From Anastrepha obliqua (lineage: Eukaryota > Arthropoda > Insecta > Diptera > Tephritidae), in assembly GCF_027943255.1 (NCBI RefSeq), contig NC_072895.1, positions 32,462,001 to 32,526,000 on the forward strand: a stretch of 64,000 bases of DNA. Direction: 5' to 3'. The notes beneath the pieces are model-generated. The model ran no database searches. It worked only from the letters and a program-made list of their open reading frames with translations, and was not told the origin of the DNA. The position numbers and the translations under genes are program-made. Shown here piece by piece: positions 44,375 through 53,325 of this stretch (position 1 is the first letter of the stretch; each line of letters opens with the position of its first letter).

Positions 44375-44815
44375 TTGGGGAATTCTAGGAAATTGCGCAC
44401 CGCAACGACGACGCAGTAAATCCATTGTTTTACGGGCTGAATAGCAAGTAGCGCCTTTTTGTTGGAACCAAATAGTGTGGAGCTCGCGAGCTTCAATTTC
44501 CAGGATCAAAAAGTCGTTCATCGTAGCACGATAGCGTTCGCCATTCACTGTTACATTGGCCTCGTCTTTGAAGAAATATGTCGCACCAAACGATTGTTTT
44601 CAATGGCTGTAAAGGCTGAATGGCTTCGAGTTGCTCTTCAACCCAATTACCGCAATTTTGCTTATTGACGTGGCCATTAAACAAAAAATGGATCTCATCG
44701 CTGTACACCATAAGCTGGACGCTCAGTCCGCGATGAACACTTTTCACAGGTCATTGATTTTCCTAATGCAACTGTAGGATTTGTAAACGTTGCTGAGGCG
44801 TAAGTCTTTCCATGT
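44375..44815 (-). pseudogene. Mariner-like transposase, N-terminal and middle fragment
   Basis: Minus strand: MERLTPQQRLQILQLH (about 44813) is a typical N-terminus of a mariner-type group. The HTH is deleted and the frame resumes in the catalytic domain: GHVNKQNCGNWVEEQLEAIQ, VNGERYRATMNDFLILEIEA (another frame) and LHTIWFQQKGATCYSARKTM, in which the second catalytic Asp (QQDGATC) is Lys. It stops near 44385 and abuts a LINE. TSDs or inverted repeats were not found. Confidence 0.75.
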
Positions 44816-44929
44816 TGAAACATCAATGAATACTGAAAAAATTATGTATTTACATCGACAGTAGGCACACGTGATCTGTCAAAAAAAAAAACCTATTGGA
44901 AAAAGTACCTCCAATCTGATCTTACCTGT

Positions 44930-45242
44930 ATCCATTAATATTGACTTTTATTTTCGTTTTCACTTTTGAAAAAATATATACATTTTTTGTCTGAATGATA
45001 TATTATCAATACCTTTTATTCAAATAAGAAATAGCATTAAATTAGCTTACAAATTAAAAAGTTCTAAAATAAGTAACCCTTCCCTTGAGCGAACAAAAGT
45101 TGACTGACGGTAAGAGTCCACCCAGGGGAGGTCTCACTGTATTCATATTGTGCTTAAGTAAACATCAATTAATTTTTTTTATATAAATATTCCACAAATG
45201 CCAAAAATAGTTAGTTCATAAGCCTCAGTTTTTCATCAAAGT
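44930..45242. other. Downstream flank of the secreted-peptide gene
   Basis: AT-rich, 3' to the gene on the minus strand. No clear AATAAA just after the stop was found; ATATTTATATAAAAA (about 45176-45190, minus) is the closest A-rich signal. Confidence 0.3.
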
Positions 45243-45574
45243 TCACTGATTTTCAATATTTTTAGAATCTAATAATCCACTTCCAGTGTTAACCACAGCT
45301 TTTGGTTCATCTATTCCTGCATCTGTGCCTGGTCGGAATATAGTCGCATCCGGTGATGGATTCCGTATCTGCTTGTAAGACCACAAATATTCATTATACA
45401 CACATACATACATACATACACATATTCACTGCGTAATGTTGCACTTGAACTTACAGAGCCCTCCCTCGCCCCTTCGTCATCCTCAATAGATCGCGCATTG
45501 GCTAAGCAAAGCAACAAAAGTGAAAGCAAAAGCCCAATTTTTATTATTTGTTTAATAAATTTGTACATTTTCAT
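45243..45574 (-). CDS. Two-exon gene for an 81-residue secreted peptide, family unknown
   Basis: Join of exon 1 (45574-45455, 40 codons) and exon 2 (45368-45243, 41 codons plus TGA). Exon 1 starts MKMYKFIKQ, followed by a hydrophobic core GLLLSLLLLCLANA, a clear signal peptide with likely cleavage after ANA; the mature part starts RSIEDDEGAREGS. Exon 1 ends exactly at a GTAAGT donor. Exon 2 continues in phase 0: IRNPSPDATIFRPGTDAGID, then EPKAVVNTGSGLLDS and KNIENQ. The ATG is the only one giving the signal peptide (a second Met is codon 3). No Cys in the mature part, so not a disulfide-type antimicrobial. KappaB- and GATA-like sites lie 105-285 bp upstream. I do not recognise the family; an inducible immune or reproductive secreted peptide is a guess. 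It is the only host gene supported here. Confidence 0.72.
45369..45454 (-). other. Intron of the secreted-peptide gene, with NAGNAG acceptor
   Basis: 86 bp. Donor GTAAGTTC; acceptor CTTACAAGCAG. The tandem AAG-CAG allows a 3-nt choice: using AAG (intron end at 45372) would add one Gln. A TATG/TGTA microsatellite (about 45400-45420) lies in the middle. Length is usual for fly short introns. Confidence 0.68.
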
Positions 45575-45678
45575 TAAAGCGAATTCTAATAAAATATGGA
45601 GAGCAGCTGATGTGACCCTATTTGCTCTGCTATTGATGTAAAACTGGCTTCCTATTGAGACGATCTCACAAATGTTGC

Positions 45679-45687
45679 GAATTCCCC
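45679..45687 (-). promoter_or_regulatory. kappaB-like site 1 (GGGGAATTC)
   Basis: GGGGAATTCG on the minus strand, about 105 bp upstream of the start codon, fits the insect kappaB consensus for Dif/Dorsal/Relish reasonably well. Function is inference. Confidence 0.4.
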
Positions 45688-45704
45688 TGACGAAAGAGCG
45701 CCGT

Positions 45705-45713
45705 GGGAGTTCC
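45705..45713 (+). promoter_or_regulatory. kappaB-like site 2 (GGGAGTTCC)
   Basis: GGGAGTTCC, about 131 bp upstream of the start codon of the minus-strand gene. Two such sites within 35 bp of each other raise the chance they are real. Confidence 0.4.
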
Positions 45714-45814
45714 GCGAATTCTGTTATGAGTCACACAGTTGTTTTTGCTGCATACAAAGAAATGAAATCATGTGTACGATATGTATGTGTGTATGTACGA
45801 GTAGCAGATTTTAC

Positions 45815-45859
45815 TTATCACTTGAATGACGGATGGCGAGTGCCGAGTGTGGCTTATCA
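45815..45859 (-). promoter_or_regulatory. Pair of GATA-like sites
   Basis: TGATAA occurs on the minus strand at 45815-45820 (in AGTGATAAGTA) and at 45854-45859 (in GTGATAAGCC). In fly fat-body immune genes GATA sites often accompany kappaB sites; here they lie 240-285 bp upstream of the start codon. Confidence 0.35.
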
Positions 45860-46096
45860 CCAGTGCACGTGCTAATGGCTCATGTTTTAATGTTCCATAG
45901 GCATTTCCATTTGCTTCTTTCGGTTATATGAAATATGCGAGTACAGGCGTACTAAATATTTACAATATTTGGGATGATCGGTCATGAAGTGGCATTTGAC
46001 TTTGACTTTCTTATGCTTTTAACCCTTTTCCGCTTATGCGCCCATATTTGGATTTGCAGTTTTTATTCAGATTTATTTCCAAATTAAGTATTATAT

Positions 46097-47315
46097 TAGG
46101 AGGTTGAATTAGTTTTAAAGGTGACACACAGATGGCTTTGTTTATCAGTATCTGTCATTTCGCTGAAGTATAAACAACGCAGTGTTTTCGTGCTCCGAGT
46201 ATGTCAACTTTCGTGCCGTCGAAACGCAATTTGCGGGAAGCTTTGCTTTTCTGCTTCAATTTGAAAAAAAAAATACAGCCCAAGCCCGCGAATTGCTGCA
46301 GGAGGCCTACCCAGACCATACTCCGTCGATTTCAACATGTGAGTACTGGTTTCGACGATTCAAAAGTGGTGATTTCCACACCGAAGACAAGGAGCGTCTT
46401 GGCCAGCCCAAAAAGTTCGAGGACGCGGAATTGGGGGAATTGGTAAACGAGGACTCGTGCCAAACCCAAGAAGAGCTTGCTGAATCATTGGGCGTTGATA
46501 AATCAACCGTTTGCAAGCGTCTAAAAGCGATGGGAATGATCCAAAAGCAAGGACATTGGGTCCCGTACGAGTTGAAGCTGCGCGACGTCGAACGGCGATT
46601 TTTTACGTGCGAATTGCTGATCGAGCGACAAAATCGGAAGGGTTTTTTGCATCGGGTGGTGACTGGCGACAAAAAATGGATCCACTACGATAACCCAAAA
46701 CGCAAAAAATCATGGGGTTTGCCCGGCCACGCATCAACGTCGACGGCCAAGCAGAATATTCACGGCAAGAAAATCATGCTCTGCATTTGGTGGGATCAGG
46801 TCGGCGTCGTATATTTTGAGCTGCTCCAACCGGGCGAAACAATCACGGGGGATCGTTACCGACTGCAATTGATGCGTTTAAGCCGGGCATTGAAAGAAAA
46901 ACGGCCGGAAACGGTAAAAAGGCACGGCAAAGTTATTTTGCAACATGACAACGCTCGGCCGCATGTTGCTCAACCTGTCAAAAAATACCTTGGAACGCTT
47001 GGCTGGGAAGTGTTACCCCACCCGCCGTATAGTCCAGACATAGCTCCCTCCGATTATCATTTGTTCCGGCATATGAGTCTCGATTTAGCGGACCAGCGGT
47101 TCTCCTCGTACGAGGCTACCAAAATATGGGTTGAGTCATGGATAGCCAAGCAGCGGCCAGAATTTTGGAGAAACGGCATCCGGAAATTGCCCGAAAGATG
47201 GGCGAAAGTTGTAGCTAGCGATGGCCAATACTTCGAATAAAATATTTTGTACCGTTTTTTCACAATAAAGCCCCAAATCTTCGAAAAAAACCTTTAAAAC
47301 TAATTCAACCTCCAT
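46097..47315 (+). mobile_element. Mauritiana-type mariner, nearly intact, with both ends
   Basis: GGAGGTTGAATTAGTTTTAA at 46099 is matched by its complement ending at 47313, a perfect inverted repeat of about 24 bp. Length is about 1215 bp. TA is just outside the left end (46097-46098); on the right CCTCCATAAA has TA one base further out, so one terminal base differs. The transposase inside is open over almost its whole length. Confidence 0.92.
46201..47240 (+). pseudogene. Mauritiana/Mos1-like mariner transposase, one homopolymer frameshift
   Basis: The authentic N-terminus is MSTFVPSKRNLREALLFCFN at 46201, closely resembling Mos1-type transposases. After FNLKK a run of ten A (46264-46273) shifts the frame; the remaining ~320 codons are open from NTAQARELLQEAYPD to the TAA after VVASDGQYFE at 47240. 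HTH: STCEYWFRRFKSGDFHTEDK and LAESLGVDKSTVCKRLKAMG. Catalytic triad: VTGDKKWIHYDNPKRKKSW (first Asp, followed by Lys where Glu is usual), LQHDNARPHVAQ (second) and YSPDIAPSDYHLF (third), 34 residues apart. An upstream in-frame ATG-less extension (46182) is not the real start. Essentially one indel from a full frame. Confidence 0.92.
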
Positions 47316-47740
47316 AAATTAATACAAACTATTTTAATCCATCAAATATATATTGGACAATAATAAAACGCAAAAAATTTTCTACGATTTTATGACATTT
47401 CGAAAGAACCTCACTTTTGTGCTAGTTGTGGTCAAAAGCAAAGTTGAAGTGCGAGTGGTTCATTTTCAAAGAACGATAACAGAGTAAAACGTAAGTACTT
47501 TTTGACAAAAACAAAATATATTTTCATGGAGTCGATATAGACACATATCCATGTTCCCACTACCAACAACACTCACTTCCTTACTCATTCTCTCCTTAAC
47601 ACTCCTACTTATATTCTCACATCTTTTCTCCACGTTTCCTAATTTGCTCCCTTACTAACTGATCTTTCATTTAATGACATTATCTCAACCAATATACTTC
47701 TCTTTATTACATGACAACAACAACAATTTTCTTACAACTA
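47316..47740. other. Unassigned DNA, likely R1-type 3' UTR in part
   Basis: No frame. The stretch 47540-47740 lies directly 3' (minus strand) of the R1-clade fragment and may be its 3' UTR. Confidence 0.35.
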
Positions 47741-48417
47741 AGTTAACAATGGTGAGCTTAAAAACTAATAGTGAGAGACATTTTGACTCTCACAGACATT
47801 TTGACTTCGTTCCCCATCAAATCTAAAGCACTCCAACAGGGTATGCTCAGGCGTTTCATGTTTTTCTTGGCAGTATAGGCAAAATGGGGAGTCTGTGTGA
47901 TTGTATTTGTACAAATACTGCCTGAAACAGCCATGCCCAGTTAAAAACTTTGTCAGCATGAAGGTAACGTTTCCATATGTTCTCCGGATCCATTTCTGTA
48001 GCCTCTAATGATTCAAACATTGCATAATCTGTACACCCGTTTAACCTGTCTCAAATGGCTGGAATATTTTACTACGTCGCTCCACACTTCCATAGCGTAA
48101 AACAGGATCGAGTTGCAGACGCTTGCTAACAATGCTCTCATTTGTTGCCTTGGTCCACCCCCATTGGGCATGAGCCGCGATAAAGCCGCGCAGGATTTTG
48201 CAGCTTTAGATCTTGCGTATTCCAGATGCTTTTCAAAATTGAGTCTTCTGTCAATCATTACCCCTAAATATTTTATGGTATCTGTTGATGTTATATTGTG
48301 ACCACCAACCTTTATTTGAATGTTTTCAACTTTTATCCTAGAACTTATTAGAACCAGTTCGGTCTTATGGTCTGCTAGGCTTAGCCCAGACGATTGTAAC
48401 CATTGCTTAATTTTATT
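47741..48417 (-). mobile_element. R1-clade LINE, C-terminal RT and zinc knuckle
   Basis: Minus strand from 48417: VNKIKQWLQSSGLSLADHKT, ELVLISSRIKVENIQIKVGG, KYLGVMIDRRLNFEKHLEYA and NSILFYAMEVWSDVVKY (RT thumb), stopping near 48010. After a deletion of the linker the end reads MLTKFLTGHGCFRQYLYKYN and HTDSPFCLYCQEKHETPEHT LLECFRF (knuckle). The GHGCFRxYL...CxxC..TPEH ending is typical of R1-clade ORF2, which lacks RNase H. The RT part upstream is found at 49203-49310, split off by an inserted LINE. Confidence 0.82.
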
Positions 48418-49205
48418 GACATCATCGGCCTTAACAACCGCGCTGTTAGTTCTGCCTTCTCCAAACTGGATAAAGAAGCAAAGCGAATGGGTTTGGTGGT
48501 GAACGAGGACAAAACGAAGTACCTCCTGTCTTCAAACAAACAGTCGGCGCACTCGCGTATCGGCACCCACGTCACTGTTGACAGTTATAATTTTGAGGTT
48601 GTAAAAGACTTCGTGTATTTAGGAACCAGTATTAGCACCTTTAATAATGTCAGCCTTGAAATCCAACGCAGAATCTCTCTTGCCAACAAGTGCTACTTTG
48701 GACTAAGTAGGCAATTGAGCAGTAAAGTCCTCTCTCGTCGAACGAAACTAACACTCTACAAGACTCTCATCATGCCCGTCCTATCGTATGGCGCAGAAGC
48801 TTGGACGATGACAACATCCGATGAAGCGACGCTTGGAGTGTTCGAGAGAAAGATTCTGCGTAAGATTTTTGGACCTTTGGACGATGGAACGATGAGCTGT
48901 ATGAGCTTTACGACGACATAGACATAGCGCAGCGAATAAAGATTCAGCGGCTTCGTTGGCTGGGTCATGTCGTCCGAATGGATACAAACGCTCCGGCTTT
49001 GAAAGTATTCGATACGGTACCAGCTGGTGGTAGCAGAGGAAGAGGAAGGCCTCCTCTGCGTTGGAAAGATCAGGTGGGGAAGGACTTGGCTTCACTTGGT
49101 GTGTCCAATTGGCGCCGGTTAGCACGAGAAAGAAACGACTGGCTTGCTTTGTTAATCTCGGCCAAAATCGCGTAAGCGGTTATCGCGCCAATTAAGAAGA
49201 GAAGA
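48415..49205 (+). mobile_element. Endonuclease-RT type LINE (AAG-tailed), 5'-truncated, inserted in an R1-clade LINE
   Basis: Frame: DIIGLNNRAVSSAFSKLDKE, GTHVTVDSYNFEVVKDFVYL, RRISLANKCYFGLSRQLSSK, LYKTLIMPVLSYGAEAWTMT, ATLGVFERKILRKIFGPL to about 48900, a small shift, then RLRWLGHVVRMDTNAPALKV, GRGRPPLRWKDQVGKDLASL, NWRRLARERNDWLALLISAK and stop near 49175. The 3' end CGCGCCAATTAAGAAGAGAA is shared with the copy at 34158. Both copies begin at nearly the same residue (just past YADD), so both are 5'-truncated. Over 90 percent of compared residues match between copies, so they are young. Confidence 0.88.
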
Positions 49206-49310
49206 CGGGCCTAGTGCAGAGCCTTGAGGAACTCCTCCAGTTACCTTATAGCTTTTGGGGCCTACGCCTGTATCATACCATAGGGTTCTGTTATCAAAGT
49301 ATGATGAGTC
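49203..49310 (-). mobile_element. R1-clade LINE, RT piece separated by insertion
   Basis: Minus strand: SSYFDNRTLWYDTGVGPKSY and KVTGGVPQGSALGP, the RT motif before the catalytic YADD box in R1-clade elements. It continues (with the YADD segment missing) at 48417 on the far side of the inserted LINE. Confidence 0.78.
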
Positions 49311-49490
49311 TGCAGTTTTTTGTTTTTGTAAATTTTGTCTATTTGTATTCTCTGCAAATGTTGTGAATTTATGTAGATATATATTCTTTCTCTCTCTCTC
49401 TCTCATTCTCTCTCGGGTCTCTCCCTCTTTCTTTGCCTACCTTGAAAGTTTCACTTCTGTTATGTGGACTACGCTACACGCACTTTTTTT
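49311..49490. repeat. TC/TCTC-rich tract
   Basis: (TC)n run at 49386-49435 (TTTCTCTCTCTCTCTCTCTC). No gene. Confidence 0.6.
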
Positions 49491-49549
49491 CTCTCAGAGC
49501 CGAATAACGGTCTGTTAAAGAGCACACCTCCAAAAATCTGTTCACCATG
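49491..49549 (+). repeat. Short dispersed repeat (CGAATAACGGTCT family), copy 3
   Basis: CTCAGAGCCGAATAACGGTC, TGTTAAAGAGCACACCTCCA and AAAATCTGTTCACCATG align with 33915-33968 and 36148-36200. Confidence 0.6.
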
Positions 49550-50990
49550 CCTAAATACGTTAGACCCCTTCTAAACAACGAAATCCTATTATTTATGTAT
49601 TTTTATTAATATTTTATATTCATATCCTTATGAAAAAGATGAATTTTAGGATTGCATGCGAACTTAATTGAAGTAAAAATATTTTTTTTTATTTTAATTT
49701 TTTTCATATTTTTAGCAATCGATTGCTGTCCAAAATTGGACAAACCCAGCAATCTGGTAGGAAGCAAATGCAACAATAGCTTAAAAATATTCGCGACAAA
49801 TAAAATAAATAGGAAAAATATCAGAAGGTCACCCATTGAAAATAATTTGGCTTGGGGAAAATCAAAGTGATCGAAAAATCCGCAACATAAATTGCACATA
49901 CAATTTTTTCAAATGGGTTAAAGTGCTTGTAAGTTAGTGTGTGATTAAGAATTTCTTACAATACCACAAAAAAAAAAGAGCAAAAGCTGTGCATTTCATA
50001 GTGACTTTTGCCACGCAGAGTTGACTGCTGCTGATGGTTTAGTTGGTGGCGAAAAAAGCAACAATAACTACAACCACAAGCCTTTCCGCCTAAGAGGGAC
50101 CAGTTGGCAATGTGGAGTTGTACGAGTACCAGCCCAAACATATTTACGATACGGCGTCATTGACTACTGCTACTTTTCCGCAGAAACTGTAACTGCCGCG
50201 CGCCAGTACAACAAATCGTCAACAGAACACTGTCGCACAATTGGTGGCAGCAGAGGTGGTGGCAATGGCAATACTGCAGTGGCTCAACTACGGCCACATG
50301 CCGATGGTGGTCTAATCTGTCGCGCACTGGGAAGCACTCTGGTCCAAATTGTAAATAAATTGCAAGATAAATTGTTTGTGTGTGTCAATATTTTTCTATG
50401 TAAATTGGCAAATTTGAAGCAAGACAGCAAGAAACGGCACAAAGCGGCACCCGCAATCAAGGCACCCCCAATCCTCTCCTGCAACGAGTCGAAGCTGAGC
50501 CAAGCAGGCAAGCAACAGCCAAGCCAACGCTTAGTTAAGCGCTTGTAAGTCGGCTTAAACGGCAGTCAATTCGTTGTTGCTCGATATCACTGTCAATGTG
50601 TAAAAAAATGGGCAACAACTGCAATCGCATTGTACTCTCAGCTGAGGGGTAATGGGAGAGTAACAAAAGAGTGTAGTGAAAAAGAACAAATACAAAACGT
50701 TGTAGGAGGTCAAGTGATTTGTACTTGATTTATTGCATGGTGAGGAGAAATTTTTGCGCCAAGTAAGCGAGTTTTTCACTCGAAGGCTACGACAAATACT
50801 CGTGCACCGAAATACACATACATATGCAATTCGTATGCTTTAAAGGGCACACAAGTATTATTGCTTAAAAATTTATATCAGCTTCGTAGGAATGTCCGTG
50901 AACTCAACCATGTACGTACGTATGCACAAACATACCCTGCAGGAAAAAGTACTAACTATGTACCAGAATACTACCAGTTCACTTAACAGC
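49550..50990. other. Unique DNA, no gene supported
   Basis: A strong polypyrimidine-AG acceptor-like site (about 49683-49712) precedes a short Cys-containing frame (AIDCCPKLDKPSNLVGSKC), but there is no ATG or upstream exon. A 175-codon frame at 50021-50548 has no domain I recognise and may be chance in this GC-richer stretch; I do not call it a gene. Confidence 0.35.
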
Positions 50991-52550
50991 TGAAGGAGGA
51001 GCTGGTGAAAGGGGGCTGCAGGGTGGTTGCCTACGCAACAATCGCCTTGTATGGGTGCAAAGGGCACAATTGGCAAAAGATGGGGCCTTTCGCCTAGAGT
51101 TGTATTCTGGCTATATAATACTATTGGCAAGCCTATCTTGTTATATGGAGTCATAGTCTGGTGGGACTCACTAGAGAAGACGACATTGGTGAAGAAGCTG
51201 GAGAGAGTTCAGAGGCCGGCACTCATTGGAATCAGTGGGGCGCTTCGAACGACTCCTACTCTGGCGCTCAACGCAATGTTAAATGTGGTACCCGTAGACA
51301 TCGCAGGCAGAATTGCCGCTACACGTACCGCAATCAGACTGAGGGGCTCGGGCTATAACCTCAACCTCACTTATAGGCACTCAAGCATCCTTAGAAACTT
51401 CAAATTCATCCCTCTGTAAACGGATCAGTGTATACGCTCGTTTAGTCCAACCGGAACCTTCTCCACTTATATTCCGTCAAGGGAAGATTGGACGAAGTTC
51501 TACACTTGGGGGCAGGATCTGGTGAACTTGTTCACGGATGGATCGAAGTTGGAAGAAAAGGGTTGGCGGAGGAGTATTTTGCGAGGAGCTCCCCATCAGA
51601 CTCAAATTCAGGTTACCGAATCACTGCAGTGTGTTCCAGGCAGAGGTAGTCGCAATCAAGGAGGCAACTGATTGGCTGCTCAAATGCGTACTAACAGTCA
51701 AGAAAGTAAATATTTACTCCGACAGCCAAGCGGCAATAAGGGCACTCGGGTCTATGACGGTGCATTCGAAATTGGTCAAGGAATGCTTGACCTCGCTTTC
51801 GACTGCGTCCGAATTCTTTGACAGCAGCCTCATCTTGGTTCCTGGTCACAGCGGCAGTGCGGGAAACTGTGAGGCGGATGAGCTGGCCAGACAAGGGACA
51901 TGTGAGGTGATTTCCCCGCGAAGGGAGAGAATTGGGATCCCCCTGACTACCTGCGGTCTGCTCCTGGAAAGATGGGCATTGCACCAACTCAGCGAGTGCT
52001 GGGCAAGTACACAAACGTGTAAGGTCGCGAAATTCTTCTGGCCACGTGTGGACCGGAGGAGCTCGGGCGAGCTTCTGAGGCTGACAAAATATCAGCTCTC
52101 TAATCTAGTGGGTTCTCTCACAGGACACAATGCGCGAGGAATGCATGCTGTGAGACTCGGAATCACCTCGAGTCCGTTTTGCGCTAGATGTATGGAGGAT
52201 GAGGTGGAATCATCTCAGCACCTTCTCCTTAGTTGCCCTGCTCTGGCGGGGCTAAGATCCAGGCATCTTGGCTCCTACTTCTTTGCCACGCCTGCTGATA
52301 TAGCTGACGCTGATATTAAAATCTGATGAATTTCATCAGCAGCATAAAGCGGTTGACGCAAACATAGTCATCGTTCGTAATCCGCACGCTCATAACCATC
52401 CCAGCACCACTTCTCCCCGCCCTCTCCCTGCATCCCATCGGTCTTTCTCTCTCACCTCGCCCCCTTCATTATGGTATCACAATGGACGAATCCTTCTTCG
52501 TCCAAGTGTGCCCATTCCCTGGTCAACCATACCAACCTAACGTAACCTAC
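50991..52550 (+). mobile_element. LINE family D, longest 3' copy with tail
   Basis: Starts with a scrap of RT (GRVVAYA, about 51020) joined by deletion to ALYGCKGTIGKRWGLSPRV, then KPILLYGVIVWWDSLEKT, LRTTPTLALNAMLNVVPVDI. A stop at about 51417 and a one-base shift near 51555 precede a long clean frame: VGGGVFCEELPIRLKFRLPN, VNIYSDSQAAIRALGSM, SLILVPGHSGSAGNCEADEL, LVGSLTGHNARGMHAVRLGI and CARCMEDEVESSQHLLLSCP, ending DADIKI at 52323. FTDGSKLEE holds the RNase H first Asp. The 3' UTR has the hairpin GGACGAA-TTCGTCC (52484-52503) and ends in AACCTAACGTAACCTAC. Confidence 0.9.
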
Positions 52551-52839
52551 AGCTCAACCAGTTCTTAATTTTCCAATATCAGCAAGTGGTGGTCACGCAT
52601 TAGCAAAATACTAGGTAAAATAGGTTCATACTAGTCAAACAAATTCTAGTCCAATATGCTTCTAAAAGAACTAGTTTTAGACCAGTTAGAATTGAAAAAA
52701 AAACTCCATTCCCTTCCAGTTTTAGACCAGTTAAATATTAATATTTAATTAAAAATTTGTAATAAAAAAAAATAATAATGAATAGAGTGGAAACCTGGTA
52801 ACGGCCGTCCAGAGTATGCTGATACTTCCAAAATAACTG

Positions 52840-53325
52840 ATGGAGGAGTCGCTTCTCAAGACTACTAAATGGTGATGATGTGTACACCCTACCAATGGAG
52901 ATGTTGATCCTAGTAGTGCAGTTGCTGATGACAGCGTCGACGTTCCACCGCTCGACTATGACGAGGTTTGAGAGGTATTGCCCGACTTAAGTACACCAAA
53001 ACTGTGATTGCGGATAGCCTGCCGATAGATCTCTTCAGGTCCGGCGGTGATGAGCTAACGAAAAGCGTGCAAATACTCATAGGCAAAATATGGTCACATG
53101 AAGGCATGCCCAGGGACTGGCTTCTCAGAGTGCTTTGTTCAATCCCCAAGAAAGGTCACTCCGCGAACTGCGCCAACTACAGTAGGATAAGCCTTCTCAA
53201 TATCGGAAACAAGGTCCTATCAAGCGTACTTTGTGAAAGGCTGGAACCCCTTGCCAACAAACTGATTAGGTCGTATCAGTGTGATTTCAGGCCTGGAATA
53301 TCTACCATCGCCCAGATATTCACAT
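52840..53325 (+). mobile_element. Endonuclease-RT type LINE, RT N-terminal fragment
   Basis: Blocks: DDSVDVPPLDYDEV (about 52930-52968), ARLKYTKTVIADSLPIDLFR, GGDELTKSVQILIGKIWSHE, GMPRDWLLRVLCSIPKKGHS, NCANYSRISLLNIGNKVLSS and CERLEPLANKLIRSYQCDFR. This is the RT fingers region of the same family as 54676-56660. It ends at IAQIFTF, directly joined to the two-copy repeat at 53325. Confidence 0.83.

Noticed and set aside
46307..46672. 121-codon antisense frame in the mauritiana-type mariner
   Set aside because: It is a shadow of the well-supported transposase frame on the plus strand.
49652..49870. Possible Cys-containing exon after a polypyrimidine-AG site
   Set aside because: No ATG, no matching upstream exon with a donor, and the N-terminal hydrophobic run is the translated pyrimidine tract.
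50021..50548. 175-codon open frame
   Set aside because: No signal peptide, domain or splice support. GC-richer DNA makes chance frames longer. Cannot be excluded without transcripts.
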